Shown here: positions 1-6,481 of the stretch, piece after piece
How positions within the stretch are numbered: the stretch's first letter is position 1
Layout: each line of letters opens with the position of its first letter
NCBI RefSeq assembly: GCF_041052385.1
Contig: NZ_CP163439.1
Location: forward strand, 6,437,001-6,501,000
Reading direction: 5' to 3'
Source: Streptomyces sp. R28
GTDB taxonomy: Bacteria; Actinomycetota; Actinomycetes; Streptomycetales; Streptomycetaceae
Length of the DNA stretch: 64,000 nt
The notes under the pieces: model-generated
What the model saw: the letters and a program-made list of their open reading frames with translations, nothing else
Told to the model about the DNA's origin: nothing
Databases searched by the model: none
Translations under genes and position numbers: made by a program

Positions 1-832
1 CGGGATGTGGGCCCTACGGGAGGCCACCGAGGCCGCCCGGTCGGCCGGCGCCCCCGCGCGCGTGCAGCTCAAGGCCGACACCGGTCTCGGGCGCAACGGC
101 TGCCAGCCGGGTGACGACTGGGCCGAGCTGGTGCGGGAGGCCGTGCGGGCCGAGGCCGGCGGACTGATCCGGATCACCGGGCTCTGGTCGCACTTCGCCT
201 GCGCCGACGAGCCGGGGCATCCGTCCGTCGCCGCCCAGCTCTCCCTCTTCCGGGAGATGGTCGCCTACGCCGAGGCGCGGGGCGTGCGCCCCGAGGTGCG
301 GCACATCGCCAACTCGCCCGCCACGCTCACCCTCCCCGACAGCCACTTCGACCTGGTGCGCACCGGGATCGCGACCTACGGCATCTCGCCCAGCCCCGAG
401 CTGGGCAGCCCCGCCGACTTCGGGCTGCGGCCCGTGATGACGCTCTCGGCGTCCCTCGCCCTGGTGAAACACGTGCCGGGCGGCCACGGCGTCAGCTACG
501 GGCATCACTACATCACCCCCGGCGAGACCACCCTCGGCCTCGTCCCCCTCGGTTACGCCGACGGCATCCCGCGGCACGCCTCGGGCGCCGGGCCCGTCCT
601 GGTCGGCGACAAGTGGCGGACGGTCGCAGGACGGATCGCGATGGATCAGTTCGTCGTGGATCTGGGCGGGGACGAGCCCGAGCCGGGCGCCCGGGCCGTG
701 CTGTTCGGTCCCGGTGACCGCGGTGAGCCCACCGCCGAGGACTGGGCGCAGGCCGCGGGCACCATCGCCTACGAAATCGTCACCCGGATCGGAACGCGCG
801 TTCCCCGCGTCTATAGGAACGGGTCCACGTGA
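1..832 (+). CDS. alr: Alanine racemase, 3' part (5' end outside window)
   Basis: Pyridoxal-phosphate enzyme that interconverts L- and D-alanine for peptidoglycan synthesis in the cytoplasm. Only the C-terminal 276 or so codons are in the window; the reading frame is open from base 2, so the Met codon at 5 is internal and the PLP-binding Lys lies upstream. Visible family marks are the end of the TIM barrel (HIANSPATL, then VRTGIATYGISPSP), the second catalytic Tyr in GVSYGHHY at the start of the C-terminal beta domain, GLVPLGYADGIPR, and the AMDQFVVDLG signature. The stop is TGA at 830-832. A short tandem-repeat tract follows, then a separate gene. The family call is firm; substrate specificity is not shown by the fragment. 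Confidence 0.93.
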   Translation, partial: GMWALREATEAARSAGAPARVQLKADTGLGRNGCQPGDDWAELVREAVRAEAGGLIRITGLWSHFACADEPGHPSVAAQLSLFREMVAYAEARGVRPEVRHIANSPATLTLPDSHFDLVRTGIATYGISPSPELGSPADFGLRPVMTLSASLALVKHVPGGHGVSYGHHYITPGETTLGLVPLGYADGIPRHASGAGPVLVGDKWRTVAGRIAMDQFVVDLGGDEPEPGARAVLFGPGDRGEPTAEDWAQAAGTIAYEIVTRIGTRVPRVYRNGST

Positions 833-843
833 TGCGGTCATCC

Positions 844-899
844 GATGCGTCCATGTGATGCGTCCGTGTGAGTGCGGCTATGTGGGTGCGGCTATGTGA
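844..899. repeat. Two short tandem duplications after alr
   Basis: A 13-base unit (GATGCGTCC plus ATGT or GTGT) occurs twice at 844-856 and 857-869. Next to it, the 14-base unit GTGCGGCTATGTGG/A occurs twice at 872-885 and 886-899. They lie just past the alr stop and before the next gene. No coding role or terminator structure is apparent. Confidence 0.7.
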
Positions 900-1043
900 A
901 GGGTGAAAGCGTCTAGGTGAATGAGGAACGAGACGGGTAACCCGTAGCGAAACATCGGAACCGAACACCTGCACCATCCACGACCTGATGTCACACCGGC
1001 GTCATCCGACCCACCGGCATTACCCAGCGAAGAGGAGCGGTAC

Positions 1044-2285
1044 GTGAGCGAGAGCAGTGCGGAGGTCGTCGCGGCCGTCGCCTCCGCCACGGGGGCGGCC
1101 GCGAACTGGCGCAGGGCCACCGGTATCGCCGGCGCCGCGATAGGCGTGATCGCGGCGGGGGCGGCCGCAGGCGTCGCCATAGAGCGGATGACCGTGGGCC
1201 GGGGCATACGGCAGAAGGCCCGCCTCGCCCTCGACTCGACGGGGCCGTACGGCTCGCTGCGCGGCATGCCCGGCAAGGCGTACGCCGACGACGGCACCGA
1301 GCTGTACTACGAGGTCGACGACATCGACCCCGAGGCGGCCCCCGCCCTCACCCCGCGCCGGCGACGGCTCTTCGGGCGCAAGGCACCCGCCCCCGTCACC
1401 GTCGTCTTCAGCCACGGCTACTGCCTCAGCCAGGACTCCTGGCACTTCCAGCGCGCCGCGCTCAGGGGCGTCGTACGCACCGTGCACTGGGACCAGCGCA
1501 GCCACGGCCGGTCCGGGCGGGGCGCGGCCCAGGTCGAGGAGGGCGTGCCGGTCGACATCGAGCAGCTCGGGCGCGACCTGAAGGCCGTCATCGACGCCGC
1601 CGTGCCCGAAGGGCCGATGGTGCTGGTCGGGCACTCCATGGGCGGGATGACCGTGATGGCGCTGGCCGACCAGTACCCGGAGCTGATCCGCGACCGGGTC
1701 GTCGCCACCGCCTTCGTCGGTACGTCCTCCGGACGGCTCGGCGAGGTCAACTTCGGGCTGCCGGTCGCCGGTGTGAATGCGGTACGGCGGGTGTTGCCGG
1801 GCGTGCTCAAGGCGCTGGGGCAGCGGGCCGAGCTGGTGGAGCGGGGCCGCCGGGCCACCGCCGACCTGTTCGCGGGGATCATCAAGCGGTACTCGTTCTC
1901 GTCGCGGGACGTCGATCCTGCCGTCGCCCGGTTCGCCGAGCGGATGATCGAGGGGACGCCGATCGACGTGGTCGCGGAGTTCTACCCGGCCTTCGCCGAC
2001 CACGACAAGACCGAGGCGCTCGGTCTCTTCACGGACATGCCCGTGCTCGTCCTGGCCGGTGTGGGCGACCTCGTCACGCCCAGTGAGCACAGCGAGGCCA
2101 TCGCCGATCTGCTGCCGGACGCCGAGCTGGTCCTGGTGCCGGACGCCGGGCACCTGGTGATGCTGGAGCACCCGGAAGTGGTCACCGACCGCCTGGCCGA
2201 CCTGCTCACCCGCTCGGGTGCCGTGCCCGCAGGGGCTACCGTAAGTGGCTATGGAAGCACCAGCAGCACCGCACAACGCGGGTGA
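1044..2285 (+). CDS. Membrane-anchored alpha/beta hydrolase
   Basis: Protein of 413 residues starting at GTG 1044, 7 bases after AGAGGAG. Residues about 17-38 form a hydrophobic, Ala/Gly-rich segment, probably a membrane anchor or uncleaved signal. The hydrolase fold follows: FSHGYCLSQDSW (oxyanion region), VLVGHSMGGMTVMAL with the GxSxG nucleophile Ser, LAGVGDLVTP holding the likely acidic residue, and PDAGHLVMLEHP with the catalytic His. The triad therefore looks complete. The substrate cannot be read; esterase, lipase or peptidase is possible. Its 3' end overlaps the tsaE start, so the two are probably co-transcribed, an arrangement I recall in other Streptomyces next to alr. Confidence 0.85.
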   Translation: MSESSAEVVAAVASATGAAANWRRATGIAGAAIGVIAAGAAAGVAIERMTVGRGIRQKARLALDSTGPYGSLRGMPGKAYADDGTELYYEVDDIDPEAAPALTPRRRRLFGRKAPAPVTVVFSHGYCLSQDSWHFQRAALRGVVRTVHWDQRSHGRSGRGAAQVEEGVPVDIEQLGRDLKAVIDAAVPEGPMVLVGHSMGGMTVMALADQYPELIRDRVVATAFVGTSSGRLGEVNFGLPVAGVNAVRRVLPGVLKALGQRAELVERGRRATADLFAGIIKRYSFSSRDVDPAVARFAERMIEGTPIDVVAEFYPAFADHDKTEALGLFTDMPVLVLAGVGDLVTPSEHSEAIADLLPDAELVLVPDAGHLVMLEHPEVVTDRLADLLTRSGAVPAGATVSGYGSTSSTAQRG

Positions 2286-2763
2286 CCTCGAGCTGACCGT
2301 CACTTCTCCCGATCAGATGCGGGAACTGGGCCGCCGCCTGGCCAAGCTGCTGCGCGCGGGCGACCTCCTGATGCTCAGCGGGGAGCTCGGCGCGGGCAAG
2401 ACGACGCTCACCCGGGGGCTCGGCGAAGGAATGGGAGTCAGGGGAGCGGTCACGTCCCCGACCTTCGTGATCGCTCGCGTGCACCCCTCCCTCGGCGACG
2501 GCCCGCCGCTCGTCCACGTCGACGCCTACCGGCTGGCCGGCGGCCTCGACGAGATGGAGGACCTCGACCTCGACGTCTCGCTGCCCGAGTCGGTGATCGT
2601 CGTGGAGTGGGGCGAGGGCAAGGTCGAGGAGCTGACCGAGGAGCGGCTGCAGGTCGTGATCCACCGGGCCGTCGGGGACACGACCGACGAGGTACGGCAT
2701 GTGATCGTGACCGGGCTCGGGGAGCGGTGGGCGGCGGTGGACCTGAGCGTGCTGTCCGCGTGA
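2251..2763 (+). CDS. tsaE: tRNA t6A biosynthesis ATPase TsaE
   Basis: Small P-loop ATPase that works with TsaB and TsaD in making N6-threonylcarbamoyladenosine at tRNA position 37. The Walker A motif GELGAGKTTLTRGL follows an LMLSG strand, then TSPTFVIARVH and LVHVDAYRL, and VIVVEWGEG, which match the TsaE family. Length (170 residues) is typical. ATG 2251 is chosen; GTG 2245 is in frame and equally possible, and both lie inside the 3' end of the hydrolase gene, so translation is probably coupled. tsaB, rimI and tsaD lie 1.1 kb downstream, separated by a small gene and a reverse-strand gene. Confidence 0.92.
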   Translation: MEAPAAPHNAGDLELTVTSPDQMRELGRRLAKLLRAGDLLMLSGELGAGKTTLTRGLGEGMGVRGAVTSPTFVIARVHPSLGDGPPLVHVDAYRLAGGLDEMEDLDLDVSLPESVIVVEWGEGKVEELTEERLQVVIHRAVGDTTDEVRHVIVTGLGERWAAVDLSVLSA

Positions 2764-2870
2764 GCGGGTGGCGGTCCGGGTGAGGAGGATGCGTCGGATG
2801 AACATTCCGACAAGACGTCGGCAAGATATTGCATTTGCGGTCTTGCACGTGGTCACATGGTATCCAGTTC

Positions 2871-2892
2871 GTAGTTAGGTCTACCTAACTAC
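2871..2892. promoter_or_regulatory. Perfect inverted repeat, likely operator
   Basis: GTAGTTAGGT and its exact complement ACCTAACTAC flank a 2-base centre (CT), giving 20 symmetric bases, 27 bases upstream of the small gene starting at 2920. The size and position suit a dimeric winged-helix repressor such as a MarR-type protein. The inner TTAGGT-ACCTAA resembles half-sites of an actinobacterial iron box, but the spacing is shorter than the 19-base DtxR/DmdR sequence. The protein that binds is unknown. Confidence 0.6.
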
Positions 2893-2919
2893 GTCCCCTC
2901 CCGGCCCCAGGAGGCGTTC

Positions 2920-3096
2920 ATGTCGGCTTCGGAGAACAAGGTCCAGCAGCGGCCGCACGTGGTCGCCGGGGTGTCCATGCGTGATCTGCTGGCGGCCGGT
3001 GCCGCCGCGAACGTGATCTCGACCCCGCCGCGGGCTCCTGAGCCGGAGGCGACTCGGCTGCCGCCGGTCGATCAGGGGCATCGCGAAGCGGCGTAG
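2920..3096 (+). CDS. Small hypothetical protein, 58 residues
   Basis: ATG 2920 is preceded by CCAGGAGG at good spacing and the frame is open to TAG at 3094-3096, encoding 58 residues. The protein is Ala/Pro-rich, with a possible short helix (VSMRDLLAAGAAANVI) and a Pro/Glu-rich tail; there is no signal peptide or membrane segment. I do not recognise a family. The strong ribosome site, third-position GC bias and palindrome immediately upstream support a real, regulated gene. The partner or role is unknown. Confidence 0.62.
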   Translation: MSASENKVQQRPHVVAGVSMRDLLAAGAAANVISTPPRAPEPEATRLPPVDQGHREAA

Positions 3097-3197
3097 CTCC
3101 GCTGGTTGTGCCGTGATGGAAAGTGCCGCGTTGTGCCGTCGTGCGTCTGCGGCAGCGTCGGGCGCTGTCGAACCGTAGTGGACTTCGTCTGCCCCAC

Positions 3198-3752
3198 TCA
3201 GGGGATCACGGCTACCGTTCGGCCGATTGTTGCGAAGTCCCACATCGCCGCGCCGTCCGCCCGTGACTCGCGGATGCCGCCCGTCCGCACGGCCGGGGCG
3301 GGCCGGGGCGTCGAGCCGTCGACGGCCGCGCTGAAGCCGATGGTGACGCCTTCCACGTCGCTGAAGCGGACCACGTGCTCGATGGCGGCGCCGTCCGTGC
3401 CGGTGATCGCCTTGGAGCGGGACGTGACCATGTAGACGCCCGGTGCCGGGTCGACCGATCCGGCGGTGACGCGGAACGTGCGCTTGACCGCGTCGCCCTC
3501 ACCGACCAGCCACACCCGGTCGTCGTCCAGCGCGTACACGACCCGCACACCCGTACCGGACCCGGCCGGCAGCGCGCCGGGGCCCGTCCCGTCGCGCGGC
3601 CCCTGGGCGGCGCTCGCCGCGGGTGAGCTGCTCGCCCGGGGCTTGCCCAGGCCTGCCGGGACGCCGGCCTGGGCCTGGTAGGCGAGGAAGCCGACGGTCG
3701 CGAGGGCGGCCGCGGTGAGCACCACCACGAATCCGGAGCTGCTCCTTGCCAC
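3198..3752 (-). CDS. Secreted or anchored L,D-transpeptidase-like protein without catalytic Cys
   Basis: Protein of 184 residues from GTG at 3752, with GGAGG nine bases upstream. An N-terminal hydrophobic segment (FVVVLTAAALATVGFLAYQ) suggests a signal anchor, followed by an Ala/Ser/Pro/Gly linker. The rest (VVYALDDDRVWLV, then TFRVTAGSVDPAPGVYMVTSR, ending MWDFATIGRTVAVIP) follows the order of a YkuD-type L,D-transpeptidase domain. In that family the C-terminal motif is SHGC(I/V)R; here the aligned residues are RTGGIR, so the catalytic Cys is Gly159 and the His is Thr. The protein is therefore probably not a transpeptidase but may keep the fold for binding. The assignment is by pattern and needs a profile search. 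Confidence 0.6.
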   Translation of the reverse strand: MARSSSGFVVVLTAAALATVGFLAYQAQAGVPAGLGKPRASSSPAASAAQGPRDGTGPGALPAGSGTGVRVVYALDDDRVWLVGEGDAVKRTFRVTAGSVDPAPGVYMVTSRSKAITGTDGAAIEHVVRFSDVEGVTIGFSAAVDGSTPRPAPAVRTGGIRESRADGAAMWDFATIGRTVAVIP

Positions 3753-3867
3753 CGTCGCCCACCTCCGTCGTTCGCGTCGTGCGTCGTGATCAAGCCCGAC
3801 CGTAGCAGTCGTCAGGCGTGCCGCCGGGGCGGCACTTCCTGGGGCGAGAGCGCCGTAGGCTGTTTGC

Positions 3868-4524
3868 GTGCTCTTGCTCGCTCTGGATACCGCCACCCCC
3901 GCCGTCACCGTCGCGCTGCACGACGGTACGGACGTCATCGCCTCCTCGAGCCAGGTGGACGCCCGCCGGCACGGCGAGCTGCTGCTGCCGGCCGTCGACC
4001 GGGTCCTCGCCGAGACCGGCCTGCGACTCGACGCCGTCACCGGCATCGTCGTCGGCATCGGCCCCGGCCCCTACACCGGGCTGCGCGTCGGTCTCATGAC
4101 CGCCGACACCTTCGGGCTCGCCCTCGGCGTCCCCGTGCACGGCGTGTGCACGCTCGACGGCCTCGCGTACGCCGCCGACATCGAGAAGGGCCCCTTCGTC
4201 GTGGCGACCGACGCCCGGCGCAAGGAGGTCTACTGGGCCCGGTACGCCGACTCCCGTACGCGCCTGACCGACCCGGCCGTCGACCGGCCCGCCGACATCG
4301 CCGACCAGGTCGCCGGGCTGCCCGCCGTCGGCGCGGGCGCGCTGCTGTACCCCGACACCTTCCCCAGCGCCCACGAGCCCGAGCACGTGTCGGCGGCGGC
4401 CCTCGCCGGGCTGGCCGCCGAGAAGCTGGCGGCGGGCGAGGAACTTGCCGCGCCCCGGCCGTTGTACCTGCGCCGGCCCGACGCCCAGGTCCCCAGGAAC
4501 TACAAGGTGGTCACCCCCAAGTGA
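3868..4524 (+). CDS. tsaB: tRNA t6A biosynthesis protein TsaB
   Basis: Protein of 218 residues starting at GTG 3868 that scaffolds TsaD in the t6A-forming complex. The ASKHA-type N-terminus LLLALDTATPAVTVALHDG and the segment GIGPGPYTGLRVGLMTADTFG are characteristic of TsaB/YeaZ. Its stop codon overlaps the GTG start of the acetyltransferase gene by three bases, so this is an operon with rimI and tsaD. The C-terminal part (YLRRPDAQVPRNYK) is also typical. No catalytic role of its own is expected. Confidence 0.94.
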   Translation: MLLLALDTATPAVTVALHDGTDVIASSSQVDARRHGELLLPAVDRVLAETGLRLDAVTGIVVGIGPGPYTGLRVGLMTADTFGLALGVPVHGVCTLDGLAYAADIEKGPFVVATDARRKEVYWARYADSRTRLTDPAVDRPADIADQVAGLPAVGAGALLYPDTFPSAHEPEHVSAAALAGLAAEKLAAGEELAAPRPLYLRRPDAQVPRNYKVVTPK

Positions 4525-5078
4525 CAGGACAGCCGAACGGACCGCAGACCGGGCCGCCCGTGACTCCTGTGCTGCGCGAGATGCGCTGGTGGGACATCGA
4601 CGCCGTACTGAGCCTGGAGAAGGACCTCTTCCCCGAGGACGCCTGGTCCCGGGGCATGTTCTGGTCCGAGCTGGCCCACTCGCGCGGGCCCGAGGCGACA
4701 CGGCGCTACGTCGTCGCCGAGGAGGGTGAACGGCTCGTGGGCTACGCCGGCCTCGCGTCCGCCGGGGACCTGGGCGACATCCAGACCATCGCCGTCGCCC
4801 GTGACTACTGGGGGACCGGTCTGGGCGGCCGTCTCCTCACCGAACTGCTGCAGGCCGCCTCCGCGTTCGAGTGCGCGGAAGTGATGCTGGAGTGCCGCGT
4901 GGACAACGTCCGGGCGCAGAAGCTCTACGAGCGCTTCGGCTTCGAGGCCATCGGCTTCCGGCGGGGCTACTACCAGCCGGGGAACGTGGACGCCCTGGTG
5001 ATGAGACTGACCACGAAACCCGATGGCGGCTCCGCCGCGGGTTCAACTTCCGTACAAGGAACCGAGATCAATGGCTGA
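4521..5078 (+). CDS. rimI: Ribosomal-protein-alanine N-acetyltransferase RimI
   Basis: GNAT-fold enzyme expected to acetylate the N-terminal Ala of ribosomal protein S18. From GTG 4521 (overlapping the tsaB stop) it has 185 residues; the in-frame GTG at 4560 gives a shorter 172-residue form without the Pro/Gly-rich lead and may be the true start. Marks are REMRWWDIDAVLSLEKDLFPEDAWS at the substrate side (shown in the frame from about residue 18), the acetyl-CoA loop YWGTGLGGRLL, and VDNVRAQKLYERFGFEAIGFR at the C-terminal half. Its place between tsaB and tsaD is the usual one for this gene. The tsaD start lies eight bases before its stop. Confidence 0.9.
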   Translation: MTGQPNGPQTGPPVTPVLREMRWWDIDAVLSLEKDLFPEDAWSRGMFWSELAHSRGPEATRRYVVAEEGERLVGYAGLASAGDLGDIQTIAVARDYWGTGLGGRLLTELLQAASAFECAEVMLECRVDNVRAQKLYERFGFEAIGFRRGYYQPGNVDALVMRLTTKPDGGSAAGSTSVQGTEING

Positions 5079-6183
5079 CTCACGCGACGAGCCGCTCGTA
5101 CTCGGCATCGAGACCTCCTGCGACGAGACCGGCGTCGGCATCGTCCGCGGTACCACCCTGCTCGCCGACGCCATCGCCTCCAGCGTCGACGAGCACGCCC
5201 GCTTCGGCGGAGTGGTGCCGGAGGTCGCCTCCCGGGCGCACCTGGAGGCGATGATCCCGACGATCGACCGCGCGCTGAAGGAAGCGGGGGTCAGCGCGAG
5301 GGATCTGGACGGTATCGCCGTCACCGCCGGCCCCGGGCTCGCGGGCGCGCTGCTGGTCGGTGTGTCGGCGGCGAAGGCGTACGCCTACGCGCTGGGCAAG
5401 CCGCTCTACGGCGTCAACCACCTCGCCTCCCACATCTGCGTGGACCAGCTGGAGCACGGCGCGCTGCCGGAGCCGACGATGGCGCTGCTGGTGAGCGGCG
5501 GGCACAGCTCCCTGCTGCTCTCGTCGGACATCACCTCCGACGTCCGCCCGATGGGCGCGACCATCGACGACGCGGCGGGCGAGGCCTTCGACAAGATCGC
5601 CCGGGTGCTGAACCTGGGCTTCCCGGGCGGCCCGGTCATCGACCGCTACGCGCGCGAGGGCGACCCGGCGGCGATCGCCTTCCCGCGCGGTCTGACGGGG
5701 CCGCGCGATCCGGCGTACGACTTCTCCTTCTCCGGTCTGAAGACGGCGGTCGCCCGCTGGATCGAGGCCAGGCGTGCGGCGGGCGAGGAGGTGCCGGTGC
5801 GGGATGTGGCGGCTTCCTTCCAGGAGGCGGTCGTGGACGTGCTGACCCGCAAGGCCGTTCGCGCCTGCAAGGACGAGGGTGTCGACCACCTGATGATCGG
5901 CGGCGGCGTGGCGGCCAACTCCCGGCTGCGGGCCCTGGCCCAGGAGCGCTGCGAGGCGGCCGGGATCCGGCTGCGGGTGCCCCGGCCGAAGCTGTGCACG
6001 GACAACGGGGCGATGGTGGCGGCGCTGGGCGCGGAGATGGTGGCGCGGAATCGGCCGGCGTCGAGCTGGGACCTGTCGGCGGACTCCTCGCTGCCGGTGA
6101 CGGATCCTCATGTGCCGGGCACCGGCCACTCCCATGACCACGACCATGTGCACGAGGTCAGCAAGGAGAACCTGTACTCGTGA
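5071..6183 (+). CDS. tsaD: tRNA N6-adenosine threonylcarbamoyltransferase TsaD
   Basis: Catalytic subunit that transfers threonylcarbamoyl to A37 of ANN-decoding tRNAs. ATG 5071, with AAGGA upstream, gives 370 residues. The N-terminal VLGIETSCDETGVGIV motif, metal-binding His pair in VNHLASH, LVSGGHSSLL, DDAAGEAFDK and FSFSGLKTAV are all present, and the late GGGVAANSRLR and CTDNGAMVA motifs complete the family set. An unusual C-terminal extension has six His in HSHDHDHVH; it could bind metal. The gene overlaps rimI by eight bases and the next gene by four (GTGA), so the operon continues. Confidence 0.96.
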   Translation: MADSRDEPLVLGIETSCDETGVGIVRGTTLLADAIASSVDEHARFGGVVPEVASRAHLEAMIPTIDRALKEAGVSARDLDGIAVTAGPGLAGALLVGVSAAKAYAYALGKPLYGVNHLASHICVDQLEHGALPEPTMALLVSGGHSSLLLSSDITSDVRPMGATIDDAAGEAFDKIARVLNLGFPGGPVIDRYAREGDPAAIAFPRGLTGPRDPAYDFSFSGLKTAVARWIEARRAAGEEVPVRDVAASFQEAVVDVLTRKAVRACKDEGVDHLMIGGGVAANSRLRALAQERCEAAGIRLRVPRPKLCTDNGAMVAALGAEMVARNRPASSWDLSADSSLPVTDPHVPGTGHSHDHDHVHEVSKENLYS

Positions 6184-6437
6184 CGGTCGCGTTGATGTGG
6201 GAGGCGCGGGCGGTTCCCGGGCGGGGGGAGGAACTGCTCGCCTGGGCCCGGGCGCAGGAGCCGGCCGTACGGCCCCTGCGCCGGGAGGTCCTGCGGGCCC
6301 CGCAGGACCGGGTGCTCGTCATCACGTGGTGGGAAGCGGAGTTCGACGCCGAACTGCCTGAACTGCCGGAGCCGACGGAGGAGTTGGTGACTCGGGCGGT
6401 GCATCGGTGGCGGTTCGAGTCGGTGGCGACGGACTGA
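6180..6437 (+). CDS. Small protein after tsaD, unknown function
   Basis: Protein of 85 residues; GTG 6180 overlaps the tsaD stop by four bases (GTGA), the usual sign of translational coupling. The sequence (MTVALMWEARAVPGRGEELL, then DRVLVITWW, then VHRWRFESV) alternates strand and helix in a way that suggests a small alpha/beta ferredoxin-like or dimeric barrel domain, as in ABM-type proteins, but this is a weak guess. There is no signal or membrane segment. It may accompany TsaD or simply be carried in the operon. It ends 44 bases before the convergent GH3 gene. Confidence 0.72.
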   Translation: MTVALMWEARAVPGRGEELLAWARAQEPAVRPLRREVLRAPQDRVLVITWWEAEFDAELPELPEPTEELVTRAVHRWRFESVATD

Positions 6438-6481
6438 GCGGGGACGCCTGCGACGTGAGCTTGCGGGAGGGACGCCGCGCG

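Noticed and set aside
2871..2892. Iron box (DtxR/DmdR site)
   Set aside because: TTAGGT and ACCTAA are present but separated by 2 bases; the iron box is a 19-base sequence with wider arms. Kept only as an unnamed palindrome.
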